Of a stretch of DNA of 14,519 bases, positions 1 to 6,604 are shown in pieces. Below the pieces are notes generated by a model. That model was not told the DNA's origin. It did no database searches and was given only the letters and a program-made list of their open reading frames with translations. The stretch's first letter is position 1. Every line of letters begins with the position of its first letter. This stretch comes from Firmicutes bacterium UBA1393 (GTDB lineage: Bacteria; Bacillota; DTU025): assembly GCA_002305255.1 (NCBI GenBank), contig DBQN01000059.1, positions 7,963-22,481 of the forward strand, read 5' to 3'. The position numbers and the translations under genes were made by a program.

Positions 1-299
1 AGAACTTCGATATCCGCGTCAAGCTGGAGAACGAATGGCCGACTATCGGGCCGAAGCTGGTGGGCAAGATTCACATCAGAGGCGGCGAGATGGACAACTA
101 CTATCTCAACAACGGCATCTATCAGCTTGAGAAGTTCTTCAACGCCACCACAGACCCGGCGTACGGCGGATATGTGAAGACCTTCCCGCGCCTCGGCCAT
201 ACCGGCAACATCGCCAACGAGGAACTCCTCGTCGAGATGGCAGAGTACCTCAAGGCCAACGTGACCGACCCGCGCGTGAAGTCACTGGATCTCAAGTAA
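1..299 (+). CDS. C-terminal fragment of a protein of uncertain function, possibly an esterase/alpha-beta-hydrolase-like protein
   Basis: The reading frame is open from base 3 to the TAA at 297-299, so about 98 C-terminal residues are visible and the start lies outside the window. The segment holds a G-G-E-M-D-N-Y-Y-L-N-N run, an amphipathic stretch (QLEKFF), a GGYVKTFPRLGHTGN motif and a Lys-rich end. An acidic D-N-Y-Y-L motif followed by a G-x-x-H near the C terminus recalls the end of secreted esterase-like alpha/beta hydrolases, where these would carry the last catalytic Asp and His. That resemblance is from memory and weak. No membrane segment is present in this part. The gene converges on the RND operon and ends about 70 bp before the shared hairpin terminator. 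Coding status is firm; function is not. Confidence 0.75.
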   Translation, partial: NFDIRVKLENEWPTIGPKLVGKIHIRGGEMDNYYLNNGIYQLEKFFNATTDPAYGGYVKTFPRLGHTGNIANEELLVEMAEYLKANVTDPRVKSLDLK

Positions 300-366
300 C
301 GAAAGCGCGGCGGCTGCCATAGCCGTCCGGCAGCACAGTTATACAGCCGCAACCTCGACACAGCCA

Positions 367-418
367 AACCGGCCCCGGCAGATGATGGGTCTTAACCCCA
401 TCACCGCCGGGGCCGGTT
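367..418. terminator. Bidirectional hairpin terminator between convergent genes
   Basis: A perfect 13-bp GC-rich inverted repeat (AACCGGCCCCGGC at 367-379 and its complement at 406-418) encloses a second perfect 7-bp stem (TGATGGG at 383-389 with CCCATCA at 397-403). The small internal loop between the stems makes one long, very stable stacked hairpin. It lies in the 130-bp gap between two genes that converge (stops at 299 and 430), where a shared terminator is expected. There is no long T-run on either side, so it may work as a strong fold rather than as a textbook intrinsic terminator. A smaller stem (GCTGCC 313-318 with GGCAGC 329-334) precedes it. Nothing else is visible in the gap. Confidence 0.75.
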
Positions 419-429
419 GTCACATGGGT

Positions 430-1749
430 TCAGAAACTCGCCTTGATACCGGCGGTGACGCCGGCCGCCTGGGCGAAGGCGGCTGCGGGGCCATCCGTGG
501 GGATCCCACCGCCGTCGCCGCCGGCGAGGCCTGCGGCCCACCCTCCAACCGCCGAGAGCGAGAGCTCGACTGCGGGCATGACGGTGAATGTGTAAGTCGG
601 CATCAGCAGTACGGCCTTGTTCATCACGTCGGCCACGGCCACCAGCTGCAGGAGATGGTCATCGGCAAGTGAATACCTGAGCGCTGCGATACCGTAAAGG
701 CCTGCGCCAGCCTGGGAATCCTGGGAATACGGAGAGAACAACGACGATGTGCTATCGTATACGCCCTGTACAGAGGTGAACAGGCCGCGCCCCACATCGA
801 AGGTGTATTCGACGCCGGCGACTACCTGAAGGTGCACGCCGTTGCTGCTCATCGGGGTAATGCCTTCCATGCCCGGTTCGAGTTCGGGTATGGCATCCGG
901 AATCGCAGCGCCGGCCTCAACCCAGGCCGCCGCGTCTCCGATCGATCCTGCTGCCGCAAGCCCCACATGGTGCATGCGCCTGTAGGCGAGGTGCAGCTCA
1001 TCGCCTTCCATCCACGCTGCGGGCAGGTCCTGTCGCCCGCGGAAGTAGGAAGCGTACAGGTTGTATGAGCCGAGCATCGTTTCGGCCCGCAAGGCGAACT
1101 CGATGTCATCGAGCAGGCCATCGGACGTGCCACCTACGGCCGGGGCTGCCTGGCCGAGTTCGGCCGGCAGAGGCGCCGGTGCGTAATCGAGCACCAGCAC
1201 GCCGGTTACGGCCGACACGCCGTCGCCGGCATAGTAGGTGGCCTCAACTGCGGGCACAGGCCCGCGCGCGATGCCGCCGGCGTCCAGGGCGGAAAGGGCT
1301 GAGGCGGCCGCCGAAGCGCCGCTGCCGGCAGAAGCGCCCCGCTCCGGGTTCACCACGTTCATGGGGTTGATGCCGTCGGCCACACCCCAGCTCACGATGA
1401 GGTTGCCTGCGCGCAGATCGACGGGGCCGAGCGCCGCGTCGGCGTAGACCTCGCCAATCAGCGCCTTGACACCGCCCTCAGGCAGCGACCATGCGGCCAG
1501 GCCGAAGTCGGCATGGTAACCGAGCCAGTCACTCAACTCGCCGTCGACACTGAGACGCAGTTCGAGCAGATCGCGGTCTAGCCCACCCGCGAGGAATCCG
1601 TAATGCAGCTGGTAACGGGCGCTGCCCGACAGCTCAGGCAGCTCGAAGGCTCCAGCGGGCCCGGCCGCCACGGCGGCCCCTGACGCCGCCGACACCACGA
1701 CCATTACCGCCAGCACGACCACAAACACGCGTGCCGATCGCTTCTTCAT
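430..1749 (-). CDS. Predicted outer-membrane beta-barrel protein (DUF1302-like) of an RND export operon
   Basis: A 439-residue protein. The start chosen is the ATG at 1749, six bases after GGTGAG; upstream in-frame starts at 1755 (ATG) and 1767 (GTG) sit on or before that ribosome site. Residues 1-29 are a classic signal peptide (MKKR, a Val/Ala-rich core, then AVAAG). The rest has no long hydrophobic helix but many alternating short strands rich in Gly, Ala and Tyr. It ends in GIKASF, a terminal Phe in an alternating pattern, as in proteins assembled into the outer membrane by the BAM machinery. Around residues 117-138 there is LRAGNLIVSWG followed by DGINPMNVVNPE, resembling the conserved W-G-x-x-D-x-x-N-P region of DUF1302-type barrels that accompany MMPL exporters. 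Low-complexity Ala/Ser/Gly stretches (about residues 139-165 and near the end) look like loops. It is last in the operon, 18 bp after the LolA-like gene. The likely role is outer-membrane acceptor or pore; the cargo is unknown. Confidence 0.72.
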   Translation of the reverse strand: MKKRSARVFVVVLAVMVVVSAASGAAVAAGPAGAFELPELSGSARYQLHYGFLAGGLDRDLLELRLSVDGELSDWLGYHADFGLAAWSLPEGGVKALIGEVYADAALGPVDLRAGNLIVSWGVADGINPMNVVNPERGASAGSGASAAASALSALDAGGIARGPVPAVEATYYAGDGVSAVTGVLVLDYAPAPLPAELGQAAPAVGGTSDGLLDDIEFALRAETMLGSYNLYASYFRGRQDLPAAWMEGDELHLAYRRMHHVGLAAAGSIGDAAAWVEAGAAIPDAIPELEPGMEGITPMSSNGVHLQVVAGVEYTFDVGRGLFTSVQGVYDSTSSLFSPYSQDSQAGAGLYGIAALRYSLADDHLLQLVAVADVMNKAVLLMPTYTFTVMPAVELSLSAVGGWAAGLAGGDGGGIPTDGPAAAFAQAAGVTAGIKASF

Positions 1750-1767
1750 CTTCATCTCACCCCACAC

Positions 1768-2592
1768 CTACTTCCGCAGGTATCTGAGGGTGAACACCTC
1801 GTCTGATACCGGCTTCGTGTCGGACTCGAGTATCTTCACCGTTGTGGCGCTGCCGGCCGTCACGTTGGTCAGCTTGATAGTCCGCGGCTGCCAGGCCCCG
1901 CCTTCCACCTTCTGAAGGTCTTGAAGGGTCATGACCTTCTGCAGCTTATCGCCCTTGCCGTAGAACTCGATCTTGAGTGGAAGCGCCCCGTCTTGCCACA
2001 CGTACAGCACGACGCCGGTGTAGGCCTGACCACTGGATTTGGGCGTCAGTCTCAACACATAACAGAGCCTTCCGTCTACCTTCTGATCAGGAAGAAGGGC
2101 AGCGGTGTAGTCTTTCCACGAATCCTCACTCAGCGAGATCTCCTCGAAGGTGAAGTCGGTGCCCATGAACTGCCCCTGGGCCGAGCTGCCGGCGATGCGC
2201 CGCTCACGGCCGACGGCCGGCAGGTAGAGCCACATTTGATCCTCGGCCCCCGGCTCGACGATGCTCAGGAACTTGGTGCCTTTGACGTCGGCGGGAGCGA
2301 GGAACTCCACCATCTGGCTGGATGAGCCCTTGCCGTCGTCACGGCGGAATATCTCGACCTTGTTGGTCTTGGTCTGCTTGCCCTTCTCCACGACAAGCTC
2401 CACCACTGCGCGCCCGCTGCCGCCCAGCAGGCCCGACATCTGCATTGAGTCCAGCACCTGTTGGGCCGTGGGGGCAGCGGCAGCCGCGCCAACGGTGCCC
2501 GCCGCAACGGCACCCGCCACTATGATGGCCGCCAGCGCCAACGTCGGCAGCGCGACTGCGCGCATATAGAACCCTCTACGCTTCATGTTCAT
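1768..2592 (-). CDS. LolA-like periplasmic protein (outer membrane lipoprotein-sorting protein family)
   Basis: A 274-residue protein starting at the ATG at 2592, which overlaps the exporter's TGA as ATGA; AGGGGAG lies 7 bases upstream, so translation is probably coupled. Residues 1 to about 40 form a signal peptide with a long Ala/Val core and an AAAA cleavage region. There is no lipobox Cys, so it should be soluble in the periplasm. The mature part shows the marks of the LolA-like family (Pfam LolA_like): a helix TAQQVLDSMQ, then DVKGTKFLSI, DQMWLYLPAVGRERRI, a highly typical GTDFTFEEI, and ALPLKIEFYGKGDK. Members fold as a half-barrel that shields a lipid-like ligand. Placed between an RND pump and a barrel, it probably ferries hydrophobic cargo across the periplasm. 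Lipoproteins as cargo are not shown; the family name is historical. Confidence 0.87.
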   Translation of the reverse strand: MNMKRRGFYMRAVALPTLALAAIIVAGAVAAGTVGAAAAAPTAQQVLDSMQMSGLLGGSGRAVVELVVEKGKQTKTNKVEIFRRDDGKGSSSQMVEFLAPADVKGTKFLSIVEPGAEDQMWLYLPAVGRERRIAGSSAQGQFMGTDFTFEEISLSEDSWKDYTAALLPDQKVDGRLCYVLRLTPKSSGQAYTGVVLYVWQDGALPLKIEFYGKGDKLQKVMTLQDLQKVEGGAWQPRTIKLTNVTAGSATTVKILESDTKPVSDEVFTLRYLRK

Positions 2593-4901
2593 ATCTGCAC
2601 TCCCCTTTTCGAACGCCGTTCCCTCGCCGCGACCAGCATCGCAGGCAACACCGTCAGTGCGCCCAGCGACGACACGACCATCGTGACCGAAATCAGTAGC
2701 CCGAACTGGCGCACAGGCGGGAACTCGGACGTCATCATCACCAGGAAGCCCGCCGCCACCGCCGCCGAGTTCAAGACCACCGCGCGCCCTGTATAGGCAA
2801 TGGTGGCGCGCATGGCGTCGCGCGGGCCGGCGCCTGCGGCCAGGCGCTGCGAGTAGCTTGTGTAGATGTGCACGCTGTAGTCGATCCCCATGCCCACGGC
2901 GATGGAGCTGACCAGGGCCGTCACCAGATTCACCGGCAGGCCGGCCCATCCCATCAGGCCGAAGTTCGCAAGGATCGTCAGCACGATAGGAGCCATGCAC
3001 ATCAGCGAATCCCACGACCGCCCTAGGCTAAGATACACAATGGCCAGCACCGAAAGGGCTGCCAGCACCAGGCTCTGCATCTGGCCGGTGACGATCTGGC
3101 TGCCCATGGCCTCTCCGAGTAATGGTAGACCGGTGATCTCCACGCTCTCGATGGTCGGCGCCGCGGCGGCGAGGTCCCTCACGATCGCCCTGGCCTCGTC
3201 GAGCGTGCCGCCGCCGGCTCGCGAGTTCATCGTCGAGTCGGCCATGACCTGTATGCGAGCTTGAGTCTGGTCGAGACTGAGCATCGCATCAATGCCCACG
3301 TCTCCCGACATCGACACCAGGAGCACGTACTGTGCGGCCTCGTCTCGCGTGTCGGGCACCCTGTTCCAGGCAGGGTCGCCGTCGTGCAACGCCATCGACA
3401 CCTGCTTGATGACGTCTACAATGGAGAGCGCACGGCCGAGCCCGTCTACCTGCTCGAGCTTACTGCCGGCCTGCTCCATCGCCCGGAGCGTCGCCGGATC
3501 GAGGATATCGCCCTCCACCATGACCTGCACCGTGTCGACGCCGCCGAACTCCGACCTGATCAGGTCGAAATCGCGGCGAGTGACGCTCCTCGCGTCGAAG
3601 AAACTGGCGAAGTCGGTGTCGACGCCGAGCTTGCCGACGCCCACCCCCGACCAGACCACCAACGCCGCAACGGCCACAATCACCGCGATCGGATTGCGGA
3701 GCACTGCGTCGCCGAACCGACGCATCACACCTGATGTCTTCTCCGATGCCGCACCATTCCGCGCCAGGGCACGCGCGTTCTGCCGGCCCCTCCTTGCCAT
3801 GAGCACCAGCACCGCCGGCAGGAAGGTAAGGGAGATCAAGAGCGCACAGGCGATGCCGATGGCCGCAAGCATGCCGAAATCACGCATGCGGTTGATTGTA
3901 CTGAAGATGTTCGAGCCGAATCCGGCTACCGTCGTGACGCCCGCGAGTACAATGGCCACGCCCACCGACTCGATTGCCTTGAGCGGGGCTGCCGCGCCGG
4001 CGGCGGAAAGCCCGGTGCCGGCCGTGGCAACATTGATCTCTTCGTAGTACCGATGCATCATGTGAATACCGTAAGCGCTGCCTGACGACAGCAACGCCAC
4101 GGGCAACACGGCGCTCATCTGGGTCAGGGGGATGCCCACAAAGCCCATGATCCCCAGAGTCCAGACTATGCTCAGCACCACCGTCAGCAGGGGCAGCACG
4201 ACGCCGGCTGCAGTCTGGAAGCTAGTGATGAGCGTCAGGAGGATAATCGCGGCGGCTCCGGGCAGCAAGTCCACTAAGTCGTCTAAGAGGTGTTCTTCCG
4301 CCGAGCGGTTCAGCATCGGCGCCCCCGACAGCGCGTAGGAGCGGTCTCCCATCACCTCGTGCACGATGAGCTTCACTTCTCCGGCCAGCTTGCCGGCGTC
4401 GACGCCCATGCCCAGCTGCGCCAGGGTCAGCACGTAGTCACCGTCTTCGGAGATCAAGACGCCTCTGAGTTGCTCGCTCTCCAGCATCCGGCGGCGCACC
4501 TCGTCGGCGCCGTCCTGGTCAGACGGGATATCGCCGAGCATCTGGACGACGTCGAGGCCCCATGGGGCACTCCTGACCTCCGACATTGTGGCGATGGAGT
4601 TGACAGAATTCACGCCATCCGTCATCTCGAGGCGAGAAGTCAGCTCGCTCAGAAGGGCTAGCCCTTCCGGTGTGAACACCTCGTCAGACGGCGAGGCTAT
4701 CATAATGTAGTCGGAACCGCCGAAGGCCTCGTCTACCCTGTCGAGGGCAGCGACCTCAGGCGCATCTGAAGGGAAGAAACCTCTCTGGCTGGTGTCGACT
4801 CTGACTCGCGTGATACCAATGATCGAAAAGGCCGTGATAACGATGGTGATCGCCACGATCACCGCGGGGTAACGCTTCACAAACTTGGCAAGGTAACTCA
4901 A
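2589..4901 (-). CDS. RND superfamily exporter, MMPL / HAE3 type
   Basis: A 770-residue inner-membrane protein with the duplicated RND layout. It has TM1 near residues 13-32, a first extracytoplasmic domain to about 205, five TM helices to about 370, TM7 near 405-420, a second domain to about 610, and five closing helices. The second half carries the proton-relay motif GMGIDYSVHIY with D674; the matching site of the first half reads GSAYGIHMMHRY, with Ala276 where an Asp can occur. At about half the length of AcrB-type pumps it fits the hydrophobe/amphiphile efflux-3 and MMPL groups that move lipids, hopanoids or similar molecules. The start is TTG at 4901 with GGAG about 12 bases upstream; a nearby ATG is out of frame. 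It is first in the operon, overlapping the LolA-like gene by 4 bp. It is probably repressed through the palindrome at 4926-4941. Confidence 0.92.
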   Translation of the reverse strand: MSYLAKFVKRYPAVIVAITIVITAFSIIGITRVRVDTSQRGFFPSDAPEVAALDRVDEAFGGSDYIMIASPSDEVFTPEGLALLSELTSRLEMTDGVNSVNSIATMSEVRSAPWGLDVVQMLGDIPSDQDGADEVRRRMLESEQLRGVLISEDGDYVLTLAQLGMGVDAGKLAGEVKLIVHEVMGDRSYALSGAPMLNRSAEEHLLDDLVDLLPGAAAIILLTLITSFQTAAGVVLPLLTVVLSIVWTLGIMGFVGIPLTQMSAVLPVALLSSGSAYGIHMMHRYYEEINVATAGTGLSAAGAAAPLKAIESVGVAIVLAGVTTVAGFGSNIFSTINRMRDFGMLAAIGIACALLISLTFLPAVLVLMARRGRQNARALARNGAASEKTSGVMRRFGDAVLRNPIAVIVAVAALVVWSGVGVGKLGVDTDFASFFDARSVTRRDFDLIRSEFGGVDTVQVMVEGDILDPATLRAMEQAGSKLEQVDGLGRALSIVDVIKQVSMALHDGDPAWNRVPDTRDEAAQYVLLVSMSGDVGIDAMLSLDQTQARIQVMADSTMNSRAGGGTLDEARAIVRDLAAAAPTIESVEITGLPLLGEAMGSQIVTGQMQSLVLAALSVLAIVYLSLGRSWDSLMCMAPIVLTILANFGLMGWAGLPVNLVTALVSSIAVGMGIDYSVHIYTSYSQRLAAGAGPRDAMRATIAYTGRAVVLNSAAVAAGFLVMMTSEFPPVRQFGLLISVTMVVSSLGALTVLPAMLVAARERRSKRGVQI

Positions 4902-4925
4902 TTGCTCTCATCTCCGGTCGATTAC

Positions 4926-4941
4926 GACTGACTCGTCAGTC
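4926..4941. promoter_or_regulatory. TetR-family-like operator palindrome
   Basis: A perfect inverted repeat, GACTGAC-TC-GTCAGTC, with 7-bp arms and a 2-bp spacer. The sequence type (TGACTGAC/GTCAGTCA) is common among operators of TetR/AcrR-family repressors of pumps and lipid metabolism. It lies just downstream of the predicted -10 box of the export operon and 24 bp before the RND start codon, where a bound repressor would block initiation. No TetR-type regulator is encoded in the window, so the regulator would have to act from elsewhere. Confidence 0.6.
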
Positions 4942-4948
4942 ATTATCA

Positions 4949-4977
4949 ATACTCTATTACATCGGCCCAGGTGTCAA
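4949..4977 (-). promoter_or_regulatory. Predicted sigma-70 type promoter of the RND export operon
   Basis: On the minus strand a perfect TTGACA -35 box (4977-4972) is followed, after a 17-bp gap, by GAGTAT (4954-4949), a partial -10 match that keeps the key A at position 2 and T at position 6. Transcription would start near 4942, about 40 bp before the TTG start codon at 4901. The -35 box is convincing; the -10 assignment is less sure, and TAGAGT two bases closer is an alternative. Confidence 0.55.
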
Positions 4978-5034
4978 CACTCGATTACCCTAACACTGCG
5001 CGCCGGGCCCGGCCTGCGCTGTCGTGAATTCCCA

Positions 5035-5043
5035 TGATATACT
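5035..5043 (+). promoter_or_regulatory. Predicted extended -10 promoter of the phosphodiesterase-mobA-xdhC operon
   Basis: TGATATACT combines a TG extension with TATACT, one mismatch from consensus, 46 bp before the ATG at 5089. No good -35 box lies 17 bp upstream (TGCGCT at 5015-5020), which is tolerated by extended -10 promoters. A perfect small palindrome, TGCAT-A-ATGCA (5047-5057), falls on the expected start point, and a GCCGGGCCCGGC palindrome (5002-5013) lies upstream. AAAGGAG lies 9 bases before the start codon as the ribosome site. Confidence 0.45.
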
Positions 5044-5088
5044 AAGTGCATAATGCAACGTGTTTTCCGGTGAAAGGAGTGCCCCAAG

Positions 5089-5949
5089 ATGCGCATGACA
5101 TTCCGGCTCCTCGCAGTGGCCTCGCTCCTCGTGTTGCTGGTGCTTCTCGCACCGCTGCCCCCTGCCACCGCAACTTCGGTCGCACAGCCGGCCGCGGCTC
5201 TGACCCCGACCCCGACCCATCGCCCCCTCATCATCGCCCACCGCGGCGCCTCGGGCCAGGCGCCTGAGAACACCATGGCCGCCTTTGAGCTCGCCATCGA
5301 GCTGGGCGCTGACATCATCGAACTTGACGTGCGCCGCTCAAGCGACGGCGCCCTGGTAGTCATACACGACGCTACGGTCAATCGCACCACAACAGGCGAC
5401 TTTCGCGGAGCCGTGGCCGACCTTACCCTGGCCGAGCTGAAGTCGCTCGATGCAGGCAGCTGGCGCGGCGAGCAGTTCGCGGGCGAGCCCATTCCCACCC
5501 TGGACGAGGTGCTTGAGCGACTTGGCGGTCGAACCCGCTTTCTGATCGAGCTCAAAGAGGCCGGCATCGAAGCCGACGTTGCCCGAGCCATTCGCGACGC
5601 CGGCGTCACTGACAGCGTGATGATGCAGAGCTTCGATGCGAAGTCTGTGGGAGCTATAGCGGCTCTGATGCCCGAAACCCCGGCCGGCGTGCTCTTCAGG
5701 GCGCCAGGCCTGCTGGGCCGGATATTCCTGGCCCGCAGGGTCATCAGGCGCAGCGCCGCCGCAGATGCCGCGTTCGCCGCCATCAACTACCGCGCAATAA
5801 CGAAGCCGCTGGTGCGTTCGATCCGCGCGGCGGGCCTTGGCGTGTATGCCTGGACAGTTAACAGCGCTCCGGCCATGCGCGCCATAATCGCCCTTGGCCT
5901 CGACGGCATCATCACCAACTACCCTGAAACCCTACGCGGATTGCTGTAG
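5089..5949 (+). CDS. Secreted glycerophosphodiester phosphodiesterase
   Basis: A 286-residue enzyme of the GDPD (UgpQ/GlpQ-type) family, which hydrolyses glycerophosphodiesters released from phospholipids to glycerol-3-phosphate and an alcohol. The TIM-barrel domain starts at about residue 47 with LIIAHRGASG (H51, R52), then ENT (60-62), ELD (E78, D80, metal ligands) and HD (H93, D94). It continues to YAWTVN and a TNYPETL end typical of the family. Residues 1-30 are a signal peptide or membrane anchor, followed by a short Pro/Thr linker (LTPTPTHRP), so the enzyme acts outside the cytoplasmic membrane. The start at 5089 has AAAGGAG 9 bases before it; the second ATG at codon 3 is less well spaced. 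The stop is 4 bp before the mobA-like start, so the gene heads that operon, an unexpected pairing. Length is slightly above the family's core of about 240 because of the leader. Confidence 0.93.
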   Translation: MRMTFRLLAVASLLVLLVLLAPLPPATATSVAQPAAALTPTPTHRPLIIAHRGASGQAPENTMAAFELAIELGADIIELDVRRSSDGALVVIHDATVNRTTTGDFRGAVADLTLAELKSLDAGSWRGEQFAGEPIPTLDEVLERLGGRTRFLIELKEAGIEADVARAIRDAGVTDSVMMQSFDAKSVGAIAALMPETPAGVLFRAPGLLGRIFLARRVIRRSAAADAAFAAINYRAITKPLVRSIRAAGLGVYAWTVNSAPAMRAIIALGLDGIITNYPETLRGLL

Positions 5950-5953
5950 TGAC

Positions 5954-6604
5954 ATGCTCACGTCAGCCGTGATTCTCGCAGCAGGTGAGTCGAAGCGCAT
6001 GGGCCGGCCCAAGCCCCTACTCGACTGGGGAGGGGTGCCTCTGGTGCGCCACGTTGCCCAGGTGTTCGCCGACGGGGGCGCTGCCGAAGTTGTCGTAGTC
6101 ACCGGATGCAGTGCCGAGGCCGTCGCCTGCGCCGCTGGGCCGCCCACCCTCGCCGGAGGCGTGCCGCTGCGCATCGCCGAGAACACCGACTGGAGGCTGG
6201 GCATGTCGTCTTCCGCAGCTGCCGGCGCCCGGGCATGCAGCAGAGATGCCGAGTCCATCGTGGTCTGCCCGGCAGACCTGCCCATGCTCCGCCCGGCCAA
6301 CGTCGCCGCCCTCATTCGCGGTTTCCTCGAGCTGCGCCGTGCCCACCCCGGCTGCGGCGCCGCAGTCGCCGCCCACGAAGGCAGACGCGGGCATCCGGCC
6401 ATCATCGCAGCCGAACTGCGCGCCGCCCTCGAACGGCTCGGCGCCGCCGGCACCCTTCGTGACCTGCTAGACCTGGGCATGTGCGGCGCACCCTCCGGCC
6501 TTGCGCTCATTGAGGCCGGGCCTGAGTGCATCGCACCCGACATCGACGTGCCCGACGATTACACAAGCGCCCGGTCTCAGATGGATTGGAGTGAACCGAC
6601 ATGA
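5954..6604 (+). CDS. MobA-like molybdenum cofactor nucleotidyltransferase (probable cytidylyltransferase)
   Basis: A 216-residue NTP-transferase. It opens with LAAGESKRMGRPK (residues 8-20), the nucleotide-binding signature LAAGxSxRMGxxK, with K20 as the expected catalytic Lys. It has CPADLPML with D108 as the likely metal-binding Asp, and GRRGHPAII, typical of the MocA/MobA-like group. Such enzymes attach CMP (MocA, for xanthine dehydrogenase-family enzymes) or GMP (MobA, for DMSO-reductase-family enzymes) to molybdopterin. The xdhC neighbour and the facing hydroxylase operon favour cytidylylation, as in MocA, but sequence alone does not decide it. The start chosen is the ATG at 5954, right before the motif and 4 bp after the phosphodiesterase stop; it lacks a clear ribosome site and is probably coupled. 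Its TGA overlaps the next ATG (ATGA). Confidence 0.87.
   Translation: MLTSAVILAAGESKRMGRPKPLLDWGGVPLVRHVAQVFADGGAAEVVVVTGCSAEAVACAAGPPTLAGGVPLRIAENTDWRLGMSSSAAAGARACSRDAESIVVCPADLPMLRPANVAALIRGFLELRRAHPGCGAAVAAHEGRRGHPAIIAAELRAALERLGAAGTLRDLLDLGMCGAPSGLALIEAGPECIAPDIDVPDDYTSARSQMDWSEPT

Noticed and set aside
1065..1447. Arg/Pro-rich small open frames on the plus strand across the beta-barrel gene
   Set aside because: Composition is typical of the wrong frame of GC-rich DNA; the minus-strand gene has signal peptide, coherent length and operon position.
2593..3015. An upstream extension of the LolA-like gene that would give a 415-residue protein
   Set aside because: The extra part lies wholly inside the RND exporter in another frame and has no family resemblance. 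The ATG at 2592 has a good ribosome site, an ATGA overlap and begins a signal peptide.
5201..5220. Short tandem CCCCGA-type repeat near the start of the phosphodiesterase gene
   Set aside because: Only two to three units; it encodes the Thr-Pro linker after the signal peptide and needs no other explanation.
4974..5786. A 270-codon open frame antisense to the phosphodiesterase gene
   Set aside because: Rich in Arg, Ser and Ala as expected for the shadow of a GC-rich gene; no recognisable motif, and the opposite strand has a complete GDPD.
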